The notes under the pieces were generated by a model, which had not been told where the DNA came from, searched no databases, and saw only the letters and a list, made by a program, of their open reading frames with translations. Shown piece by piece: positions 1 to 5,164 of a stretch of DNA of 5,164 bases. Source of the DNA: Hyphomicrobiales bacterium (GTDB lineage Bacteria; Pseudomonadota; Alphaproteobacteria; Rhizobiales; NORP267); assembly GCA_016764455.1 (NCBI GenBank), contig JAESRU010000152.1:12723-17886 (forward strand), written 5' to 3'. The position numbers were made by a program, and so were the translations under genes. Within the stretch, counting starts at the first letter, position 1, and each line of letters opens with the position of its first letter.

Positions 1-41
1 ATACTCGCTTCAAGCCAAGCTCATACCCGGTAATTTGGGCG

Positions 42-75
42 AAAAATCGACCCCACAAGTTGCGGGGCCGATTTT
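42..75 (-). terminator. Rho-independent terminator of mmsA
   Basis: Read on the minus strand, this is a stem of about 15 base pairs with a 3-base loop (58-60). Positions 43-49 pair with 69-75, 51-54 (GGGG in the RNA) pair with 64-67 (CCCC), and 56-57 pair with 61-62. The two irregular positions, 50/68 and 55/63, become G-U wobble pairs in minus-strand RNA but A-C mismatches in plus-strand RNA, so the structure favours the mmsA direction. A run of five U (46-42) ends the stem, four of them paired with A. It begins 23 bases after the mmsA stop codon, a normal spacing for an intrinsic terminator. Confidence 0.85.
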
Positions 76-98
76 CCGTAACCCTGTATCACAGAGCC

Positions 99-1598
99 CT
101 ATTTCATTGTCGGGATGACAAATTCGGCACCTTCACGAATCCCGCTGGGCCAGCGAGACGTTACCGTCTTTGTTTTGGTGTAGAACCGGATGGAATCAGG
201 CCCATGCTGGTTCAAATCACCAAAACCCGACCGCTTCCAGCCACCAAAGGTATGGTAGGCCAACGGCACCGGAATTGGCACATTGATGCCGACCATGCCA
301 ACCTGAACCCGGCTGGCAAAATCACGCGCTGAATCACCATCGCGGGTATAGATCGCAACGCCATTGCCATATTCATGGTCATTCGCCAACCCGACCGCTT
401 CATCATAGGATTTTGCCCGCAGAACGGAGAGAACCGGTCCAAAAATTTCTTCCCGGTAGATTTTCATGTCCTTGGTCACATTGTCGAACAAACAACCACC
501 AACAAAAAAACCGTCCTCGTAGCCCTGCATGACAAAATCACGACCATCGACGATCAAATTGGCTCCTTCATCGATACCGGATTCGATATAGCCCTTGACC
601 CGCTCCATGGCTTCCTTGGTCACGAGCGGCCCGAAATCGGCATCATTGTCGTGGGACGGTCCGATTTTCAAAGACTCAACCCGAGGTATCAGCTTTTCAA
701 TCAGCCGGTCCGCGGTGTCTTCGCCAACAGGCACAGCAACCGAGATCGCCATGCAGCGCTCACCCGCAGACCCGTAGCCCGCACCGATAAGCGCATCTGC
801 CGCCTGATCCAGATCCGCATCAGGCATGATGATCATGTGGTTCTTGGCACCGCCAAAACACTGAACCCGTTTGCCGTGGGCGCAACCGGTTGAATAAATA
901 TATTCTGCAATCGGCGTCGATCCGACAAATCCGATCGCTTTGATATCGGGATCGGTCAGGATCACATCAACGGCCTGCTTGTCGCCATTGACCACATTTA
1001 GAATACCCGCCGGTAATCCGGCTTCCATCATCAATTCAGCAATCCGCATCGGTACTGACGGATCACGCTCGGACGGTTTTAGGATAAATGCATTCCCACA
1101 GGCAATCGCCGGGGCCAGCTTCCAGAGCGGCACCATGGCCGGGAAATTGAACGGTGTTATCCCGGCGGCCACACCAAGCGGCTGACGCATGGAATACATA
1201 TCAATGCCAGGACCGGCGGAATCAGTAAATTCACCCTTGAGCAAATGCGGAATCCCGCAGGCAAACTCAACCACTTCCAGGCCACGCTGCACATCACCAT
1301 GCGCATCCGGAATAGTTTTGCCGTGTTCGCTGGAGAGAAGTTTTGCTAATTCGTCCTTGGCTTCATTGGCAAGCTGCAGAAACTTGAACATGACACGGGC
1401 ACGGGCTTGCGGATTTCGTGCGCCCCATGCCGGTTGCGCCGCTGCTGCATTAGCAATTGCTGCACGGGCTTCTTCATCATTTGCCAGCGCAACCTGGGCC
1501 TGAACTTCACCCGTATTCGGGTCAAAAATATCCGCAAACCGTCCACTTGTGCCCGCAACTTCTTTACCGTCAATAAAATGGCCAATTTTTCTTGTCAT
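99..1598 (-). CDS. mmsA: Methylmalonate-semialdehyde dehydrogenase, CoA-acylating
   Basis: This 499-residue cytoplasmic enzyme of the aldehyde dehydrogenase superfamily oxidises methylmalonate (and malonate) semialdehyde with NAD+ and CoA, giving propionyl-CoA (or acetyl-CoA), CO2 and NADH. It is a late step of valine catabolism and can also serve thymine or inositol breakdown. Visible marks are the TPFNFP segment with Asn151, the GERCMA motif with catalytic Cys282 next to Arg281, and Arg105 in QRGLEVVEFA, matching the two arginines known for substrate binding in this family. The usual ELGGK general-base motif is replaced by FGGAKNH (248-254), typical of the CoA-acylating subgroup. The PFGGWKRSGFGD-like block is present near 450-461 as HTFGGWKRSGFGD. 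Length is normal and no frame break is seen. The ATG start has GGGAG seven bases upstream. It is transcribed alone here, with a terminator directly downstream. An inositol-pathway IolA role is less likely because no iol genes are visible. Confidence 0.95.
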   Translation of the reverse strand: MTRKIGHFIDGKEVAGTSGRFADIFDPNTGEVQAQVALANDEEARAAIANAAAAQPAWGARNPQARARVMFKFLQLANEAKDELAKLLSSEHGKTIPDAHGDVQRGLEVVEFACGIPHLLKGEFTDSAGPGIDMYSMRQPLGVAAGITPFNFPAMVPLWKLAPAIACGNAFILKPSERDPSVPMRIAELMMEAGLPAGILNVVNGDKQAVDVILTDPDIKAIGFVGSTPIAEYIYSTGCAHGKRVQCFGGAKNHMIIMPDADLDQAADALIGAGYGSAGERCMAISVAVPVGEDTADRLIEKLIPRVESLKIGPSHDNDADFGPLVTKEAMERVKGYIESGIDEGANLIVDGRDFVMQGYEDGFFVGGCLFDNVTKDMKIYREEIFGPVLSVLRAKSYDEAVGLANDHEYGNGVAIYTRDGDSARDFASRVQVGMVGINVPIPVPLAYHTFGGWKRSGFGDLNQHGPDSIRFYTKTKTVTSRWPSGIREGAEFVIPTMK

Positions 1599-1605
1599 AG
1601 TATAA

Positions 1606-1610
1606 CTCCC
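1606..1610 (-). promoter_or_regulatory. Shine-Dalgarno site of mmsA
   Basis: Minus-strand GGGAG lies seven bases upstream of the ATG at 1598. It supports that start, which also matches where family members begin (TRKIGHFIDGKEV). Confidence 0.7.
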
Positions 1611-1620
1611 GCCGCTTTCG

Positions 1621-1633
1621 TAATTTCAAATTA
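1621..1633. repeat. 13-base palindrome upstream of mmsA
   Basis: TAATTT-C-AAATTA is a perfect 6+1+6 palindrome whose near edge is 22 bases before the mmsA start codon. The overlapping minus-strand hexamer TTTAAT (1635-1630) matches the -10 consensus at five of six positions and would give a leader of roughly 24 bases, but I see no convincing -35 hexamer at the right distance. It could be an operator over the mmsA promoter, or simply an AT-rich promoter core. No regulator can be named. Confidence 0.35.
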
Positions 1634-1703
1634 AAAACAGGCGGACGTTACTCCGCACTGCTTTTCCCAGCAACCCCTTTTGGCCTCGAAAGAATAATCA
1701 GGT

Positions 1704-1721
1704 CACAATATAGTCATTGTG
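1704..1721. promoter_or_regulatory. Inverted repeat in divergent region, candidate operator
   Basis: CACAAT and ATTGTG are exact inverted half-sites separated by six bases (1710-1715), an 18-base dyad midway between the divergent mmsA and acetyltransferase genes. The right half runs into GCAGTGC (1721-1727), whose reverse complement GCACTGC recurs at 1655-1661. The geometry is typical of a dimeric regulator site and the position could serve either gene. No regulator gene is in the window and the motif is not assigned to a known family. A six-base half-site dyad can also arise by chance. Confidence 0.4.
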
Positions 1722-1769
1722 CAGTGCAATATTTTTACTTGCATTTCAGTGTCGGGGCACCATTTATCA

Positions 1770-1780
1770 GTGCGTCGCAC
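1770..1780. repeat. 11-base palindrome before the acetyltransferase gene
   Basis: GTGCG-T-CGCAC is a perfect 5+1+5 palindrome ending seven bases before the Shine-Dalgarno sequence of the plus-strand gene. It could be an operator or a small leader hairpin. With a loop of one base it would fold poorly as RNA without opening the inner pair, so a protein site is the easier reading. It is short enough to be accidental. Confidence 0.25.
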
Positions 1781-1787
1781 AAAACCC

Positions 1788-1793
1788 AAGGAG
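1788..1793 (+). promoter_or_regulatory. Shine-Dalgarno site fixing the acetyltransferase start
   Basis: AAGGAG lies five bases before the ATG at 1799 and decides the start. An in-frame GTG at 1724 would add 25 residues, but that extension runs through the palindromic promoter region and has no comparable ribosome binding site. Confidence 0.8.
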
Positions 1794-1798
1794 CGAAC

Positions 1799-2356
1799 AT
1801 GAGTGAGCACCAATTTGGGAGGGGAATAATTCGAAAGCTTTGGCCGGGGGAACGGCCTGAGTTGACGGAACATTTATTGAGACTTGACTCAGAAAGCCGT
1901 CGCATGCGGTTTTCTGGTACGGTTTCTGACAAATTCATCGAGAATTACGGCGAAACGGCGTTTCGTATCAACACGGTCATCCACGGTTATTTCGAAGATG
2001 ATCTTTTGCGCGCAGCGGCCGAGCTTCGCCCTATTTCAGACATCTGGCCGATCCAGGCGGAAGCCGCTTTCAGCGTTGAAAAGCAGTGGCAAAATACCGG
2101 TATCGGCACGGCCCTGATGGACCGGACATTATTGTCGGCCCGCAACCGCGCCATCAAAACGCTTTACATGGTTTGCCTTGCCGACAATAGCCGGATGCGC
2201 AGCATTGCCCGCAAACACGATGCAAAGCTGCATTTTGAACCAGGCGCAATCACCGCTGATCTGGAACCATCATGGCCCAGTTATTTTTCAATGCTTGAAG
2301 AAACCATGGAAGACGGCAACGGCTTTGTAACCGCCATTCTGGAGCGCGCGAGCTAG
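1799..2356 (+). CDS. GNAT-family N-acetyltransferase, substrate unknown
   Basis: This 185-residue, probably cytoplasmic protein is a single GNAT domain expected to transfer an acyl group from acyl-CoA to an amine. The N-terminal part (about 10-50) carries RKLWPGERPELTEHLLRLD followed by SRRMRFSG, a pattern I associate with small stand-alone GNATs and with the acetyltransferase domain of Pat-type lysine acetylases. The acetyl-CoA pyrophosphate loop is Q98-N-T-G101-I-G103, and Asn130 with the following helix (SRMRSIARKHDAKL) fits GNAT motif B. No signal peptide, membrane segment or second domain is seen. The gene stands alone on the plus strand, divergent from mmsA and convergent with sdhB. Both neighbours handle acyl-CoA-linked metabolism, which would fit a protein or metabolite acetylase, but that is only inference. 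The family is secure; the substrate is not predictable. Confidence 0.88.
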   Translation: MSEHQFGRGIIRKLWPGERPELTEHLLRLDSESRRMRFSGTVSDKFIENYGETAFRINTVIHGYFEDDLLRAAAELRPISDIWPIQAEAAFSVEKQWQNTGIGTALMDRTLLSARNRAIKTLYMVCLADNSRMRSIARKHDAKLHFEPGAITADLEPSWPSYFSMLEETMEDGNGFVTAILERAS

Positions 2357-2374
2357 GCCAAAAGCCTAGACGCG
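2347..2374. terminator. Hairpin shared by convergent gene ends, possible bidirectional terminator
   Basis: CTAGGC (2353-2358) and GCCTAG (2364-2369) form a perfect six-pair stem with a five-base loop, and CGCG blocks at 2347-2350 and 2371-2374 can extend it across a small internal loop. The left arm holds the TAG stop of the acetyltransferase gene and the right arm the TAG stop of sdhB on the other strand. Neither side is followed by a T-run, so it is not a canonical intrinsic terminator. It may protect mRNA 3' ends, pause polymerase, or work with Rho. Confidence 0.45.
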
Positions 2375-3145
2375 GCGTTCTACCATCATTTTCTTGATCT
2401 CGGCGATTGCCTTGGCAGGGTTCAACCCTTTTGGACAGGCTTGTGCACAACTCATGATTGTATGACAGCGATAGAGCCGGAACGGATCTTCCAGATTATC
2501 GAGCCGCTCACCGGTGGCCTCGTCTCTGGAATCCGCCAGCCAGCGATAGGCCTGCAACAATACAGCTGGCCCCAGATAGCGATCCGAATTCCACCAATAA
2601 CTGGGACAAGATGTGGAGCAACAGGCGCACAGAATACATTCGTAAAGCCCGTCAAGTTGTTCGCGGTCTTCGTGGCTCTGCAACCATTCGGTCTGCGGCT
2701 CGGGAGATTTGGTCTGCAACCACGGTTCGATTGACGCGTGCTGGGCATAAAAATTCGTCAGGTCAGGGATCAAGTCTTTGACCACCTTTTGATGCGGCAG
2801 CGGATAAATTTTCACAACCCCCTTCACCTCATCAAACCCTTTGGTGCAGGCCAGCGTGTTGGTGCCATCGATATTCATGGCGCATGACCCGCAAATTCCT
2901 TCGCGGCAGGACCGCCGGAATGTCAGGGTCGGATCGATCTCGTTCTTGATCTTGATCAGGCCGTCCAGGATCATCGGGCCGCAATCATCCAGATCGATGA
3001 AATAGGTATCGACCCGGGGGTTTTTGCCATCATCCGGGTTCCAGCGATAAATCTGAATTTCACGGATATTGCCGGCACCCGCTGGCGTCGGCCAGACCTG
3101 ACCTTTTCCGATCCGGGAATTCTGGGGAAGCGAAAGTTCAACCAT
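2366..3145 (-). CDS. sdhB: Succinate dehydrogenase iron-sulfur subunit
   Basis: This 259-residue subunit of respiratory complex II passes electrons from the SdhA flavin to ubiquinone at the inner face of the cytoplasmic membrane. All cluster ligands are present. The [2Fe-2S] centre uses Cys80, Cys85, Cys88 and Cys100. In [13 protein letters not shown], Cys170, Cys173 and Cys176 bind [4Fe-4S] with Cys237 as the fourth ligand, while Cys180, Cys227 and Cys233 bind [3Fe-4S]. Trp185 in PSYWWN corresponds to the quinone-site Trp164 of E. coli, and His228 follows Cys227 as usual. Length is normal for alphaproteobacterial SdhB, about 20 residues longer at the N-terminus than E. coli. It follows sdhA by 12 bases and is the last gene of the operon here, ending at the hairpin shared with the convergent acetyltransferase gene. 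Confidence 0.97.
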   Translation of the reverse strand: MVELSLPQNSRIGKGQVWPTPAGAGNIREIQIYRWNPDDGKNPRVDTYFIDLDDCGPMILDGLIKIKNEIDPTLTFRRSCREGICGSCAMNIDGTNTLACTKGFDEVKGVVKIYPLPHQKVVKDLIPDLTNFYAQHASIEPWLQTKSPEPQTEWLQSHEDREQLDGLYECILCACCSTSCPSYWWNSDRYLGPAVLLQAYRWLADSRDEATGERLDNLEDPFRLYRCHTIMSCAQACPKGLNPAKAIAEIKKMMVERRV

Positions 3146-3154
3146 CTATCAATT

Positions 3155-3159
3155 CCTCT
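3155..3159 (-). promoter_or_regulatory. sdhB Shine-Dalgarno overlapping the sdhA stop
   Basis: Minus-strand AGAGG shares its first two bases with the TAG stop codon of sdhA (3160-3158) and lies about nine bases before the sdhB ATG. The overlap suggests that translation of sdhB is coupled to termination on sdhA, helping to balance the two soluble subunits. Confidence 0.65.
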
Positions 3160-4975
3160 AATAAACCCGGGCTTTGGGGGCGATTCTTTTCGGGTCGATC
3201 CCGCCTTCATCCACATTGGTCAAAAGGTCAGTTCGCACCGGGCGGTAAGTGAGCTCCACTTTTCCGGTGTCGCTGACAGTCGCCAATGTGTGCTTGCGCC
3301 AGTTTTCATCGTCGCGCCCGGCAAACGGCCCGTCTTTGTAATCTTCGCGGGCATGCGCGCCCCGGCTCTCTTTGCGGGCCTCCGCGCCATGCACCGTTGT
3401 GGTGGCGCAGGCCATCAGGTTTTCAAGTTCCATGGTTTCCACAAGGTCGGAATTCCATACAAGCGAACTATCTGTGACCTTGAGGTCGGACAGGTCGTTC
3501 CAGGTCTCGCTGATGCGCGTGCAGCCCTGCGCAAGCGATTCCTGGGTACGGAACACGGCGGCATCTTCCTGCATAATTTTTTGCATCTTCAAACGCACTT
3601 CAGCGGTTGGCGCACTGCCCTTGGCATAGCGAAGGGCATCGAACCGGTTGACGATTTTATCGAGCGTGGCACTCGCCGCACGCGGTATTGCCGATTTGCG
3701 GTCCACCGTTTCACCAGCCCGGATCGCGGCGGCACGGCCAAACACCACCAGATCAATCAGCGAGTTTGAGCCAAGCCGGTTGGCACCATGTACCGAGGCG
3801 CAGGCTGCTTCGCCCACCGCCATCAGGCCAGGAACCACCTGGTCTGGAGATTTGTCGGTCGGATTCTGCACTTCGCCCCAATAATTGGTCGGGATGCCGC
3901 CCATATTATAATGCACGGTTGGCAGCACTGGAATCGGCTCTTTGGTCAGATCAACGCCGGAGAAAATCCGCGCTGATTCAGAAATACCAGGCAACCGCTC
4001 GGCCAAAGTCGCTGGATCAAGATGATCCAGATGCAGATAGATATGGTCCTTGTTGGGACCAACGCCGCGGCCCTCACGGATTTCCAGAGTTATGCAGCGC
4101 GACACCACATCGCGCGACGCCAGATCTTTAGCGGATGGCGCATAGCGCTCCATAAACCGCTCGCCTTCGGAATTGACCAGATAGCCGCCTTCGCCCCGTG
4201 CGCCTTCGGTAATCAGACAACCAGCACCATAAATCCCGGTCGGGTGAAACTGCACGAATTCCATATCCTGGAGCGGCAAGCCGGCGCGGATCACCATGCC
4301 GTTGCCATCGCCGGTGCAGGTATGGGCAGAGGTGCAGGAAAAATACGCGCGGCCATACCCGCCGGTTGCCAACACCACCATCTTGGCATTGAAACAATGC
4401 AGGGTCCCGTCATCAAGATTCCAGGCCAGAATACCGGTACAGGTATCGCCGTCCATGATCAGATCGATGGCGAAATATTCGATATAGAATTCTGCATTAT
4501 GCCTGAGCGACTGGCCATACAGGGTATGCAGCATGGCGTGACCGGTCCGGTCAGCAGCAGCGCACGTACGCTGGACCGGCGGGCCATCACCAAAATTCAT
4601 CATGTGGCCACCAAACGGCCGCTGGTAGATTTTGCCTTCTTCGGTGCGCGAAAATGGCACCCCGTAATGTTCCAGTTCGTAGACAGCCTTGGGGGCTTCG
4701 CGCGCCATATATTCCATGGCGTCATTGTCGCCAAGCCAGTCAGACCCCTTAACGGTATCGTACATATGCCATTGCCAGTTGTCTTCGCCCATGTTGGAGA
4801 GCGAAGCGGCGATCCCGCCCTGGGCTGCAACTGTGTGCGAGCGTGTCGGGAAAACTTTTGAGATACAGGCGGTTTTCAACCCCTGTTCCGCCATCCCCAA
4901 AGTTGCCCGCAATCCAGCGCCACCGGCACCAACAACAACAACGTCAAATTCGTGATGAACAATATCGTAAGCCAA
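3158..4975 (-). CDS. sdhA: Succinate dehydrogenase flavoprotein subunit
   Basis: This 605-residue catalytic subunit of complex II oxidises succinate to fumarate and reduces covalently bound FAD on the cytoplasmic side of the membrane. The dinucleotide-binding glycines GAGGAG are at 16-21, and His47 in SHTVAAQGG is the covalent FAD attachment site. Dicarboxylate-site residues match E. coli: Phe121, His244 in HPTG, Thr256 and Glu257 in TEGARGEGG, Arg288 in RDVVSR, His355 in TVHYNMGG, and Arg400 in [11 protein letters not shown]. The start is TTG, because an in-frame stop (TGA of sdhD) lies two codons upstream and the next possible ATG would delete the FAD-binding loop. The C-terminus ends in the usual PKARVY, but the preceding stretch (about 581-599) seems several residues longer than I remember for relatives. 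It lies between sdhD (3-base gap) and sdhB (12-base gap) on the same transcript. Confidence 0.97.
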   Translation of the reverse strand: MAYDIVHHEFDVVVVGAGGAGLRATLGMAEQGLKTACISKVFPTRSHTVAAQGGIAASLSNMGEDNWQWHMYDTVKGSDWLGDNDAMEYMAREAPKAVYELEHYGVPFSRTEEGKIYQRPFGGHMMNFGDGPPVQRTCAAADRTGHAMLHTLYGQSLRHNAEFYIEYFAIDLIMDGDTCTGILAWNLDDGTLHCFNAKMVVLATGGYGRAYFSCTSAHTCTGDGNGMVIRAGLPLQDMEFVQFHPTGIYGAGCLITEGARGEGGYLVNSEGERFMERYAPSAKDLASRDVVSRCITLEIREGRGVGPNKDHIYLHLDHLDPATLAERLPGISESARIFSGVDLTKEPIPVLPTVHYNMGGIPTNYWGEVQNPTDKSPDQVVPGLMAVGEAACASVHGANRLGSNSLIDLVVFGRAAAIRAGETVDRKSAIPRAASATLDKIVNRFDALRYAKGSAPTAEVRLKMQKIMQEDAAVFRTQESLAQGCTRISETWNDLSDLKVTDSSLVWNSDLVETMELENLMACATTTVHGAEARKESRGAHAREDYKDGPFAGRDDENWRKHTLATVSDTGKVELTYRPVRTDLLTNVDEGGIDPKRIAPKARVY

Positions 4976-4978
4976 TGA

Positions 4979-5164
4979 TCAGCCCCCAAAATTTATCTTG
5001 AGAAGCGCAAAGACCGCGCTCAGGCCAACCAGCGAGCAGAAAAATCCGTTGCTGATCAACAGCAAAATTTTCTTTCCCTCGCCATGAATATAGTCTTCGA
5101 TCACAATCTGCATGCCGAGCCACATATGATAGGTGACGCTGGCAATTCCGAGCAACATAAGAAC
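4979..5164 (-). CDS. sdhD: Succinate dehydrogenase membrane anchor subunit, 3' part
   Basis: The last 61 codons plus TGA are in the window; the start lies beyond the right edge. This subunit, with SdhC, anchors SdhAB in the cytoplasmic membrane, carries haem b and forms part of the ubiquinone site. The visible part begins within a hydrophobic helix, followed by YHMWLGMQIVIEDYIHGEG and a last membrane helix from about KILLLISNGFF to FALLKI. The His of YHMWLG corresponds to haem-ligand His71 of E. coli SdhD; the Asp-Tyr pair 11 and 12 residues later corresponds to Asp82 and quinone-site Tyr83. The spacing is identical to E. coli. Identification relies on this motif, the two hydrophobic segments, and the position directly before sdhA. 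The partner sdhC is expected upstream but is not seen. Confidence 0.92.
   Translation of the reverse strand, partial: VLMLLGIASVTYHMWLGMQIVIEDYIHGEGKKILLLISNGFFCSLVGLSAVFALLKINFGG
4983..4987 (-). promoter_or_regulatory. Probable ribosome binding site for the TTG start of sdhA
   Basis: Minus-strand GGGGG, inside the last codons of sdhD, lies seven bases before the TTG at 4975. It is an imperfect Shine-Dalgarno match. With a weak start codon and the sdhD stop only three bases away, ribosomes finishing sdhD may supply much of the initiation on sdhA. Confidence 0.45.

Noticed and set aside
1..33. Possible 3' end of a plus-strand gene, ten open codons then TAA
   Set aside because: Ten codons cannot identify a gene and other frames are open too. 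What lies left of the terminator cannot be decided from this window.
375..893. 172-codon open frame on the plus strand, antisense to mmsA
   Set aside because: It is opposite a well-supported mmsA and its translation has no recognisable domain, so I read it as a shadow frame.
1640..1670. Sigma-70 promoter for mmsA with TTGCTG (1673-1668) and TAACGT (1650-1645) at 17-base spacing
   Set aside because: Each hexamer matches consensus at only about three positions, so it is no better than chance.
1724..1798. Upstream GTG start giving a 210-residue acetyltransferase
   Set aside because: The 25 extra residues come from the intergenic region with its palindromes, lack a ribosome binding site, and do not look like a GNAT N-terminus. 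The ATG at 1799 has AAGGAG at good spacing.
4022..4861. 279-codon open frame on the plus strand, antisense to sdhA
   Set aside because: It lies wholly inside sdhA, which has every catalytic residue, and its translation shows no recognisable domain. Long antisense frames are common opposite GC-biased codons.
1..5164. Defence system, mobile element, CRISPR array, or novel multi-gene system
   Set aside because: All intact genes except the GNAT are standard central metabolism. There are no direct repeat arrays, transposase or integrase genes, tRNA-like sequences or composition breaks that I can see.

Overview
The window reads as ordinary core-metabolism chromosome from an alphaproteobacterium. 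The inference rests on the SdhA, SdhB and SdhD sequences, the sdhD-sdhA-sdhB order expected of an sdhCDAB operon, and the moderate GC content. I cannot name a genus. No mobile element, CRISPR array, tRNA or rRNA is visible.

Layout from left to right: a strong Rho-independent terminator pointing left (42-75); mmsA, encoding a CoA-acylating methylmalonate-semialdehyde dehydrogenase, on the minus strand (99-1598); a 200-base divergent intergenic region (1599-1798) with three short palindromes and several CAGTG words; a 185-residue GNAT-family acetyltransferase on the plus strand (1799-2356); a 9-base convergent gap whose hairpin carries both stop codons; then, on the minus strand, sdhB (2366-3145), sdhA (3158-4975) and the 3' end of sdhD (4979-5164, cut by the window edge). 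The SDH genes are separated by 12 and 3 bases and look like one transcript running right to left. The rest of sdhD, and presumably sdhC, lie beyond the right edge.

Metabolically, MmsA makes propionyl-CoA from valine-derived methylmalonate semialdehyde. Propionyl-CoA commonly enters the TCA cycle through methylmalonyl-CoA and succinyl-CoA, one step before the succinate oxidised by SdhCDAB. The link is plausible, but the two units are separated by an opposite-strand gene, so they are not co-transcribed within this window. The GNAT protein has no identifiable substrate.

I found no undescribed system. The points worth a second look are small: a TTG start for sdhA lying in frame with the sdhD stop, the shared stop-codon hairpin, the palindrome-rich divergent promoter region, an apparent extra stretch near the SdhA C-terminus, and a terminator whose G-U pairs show which strand it serves.
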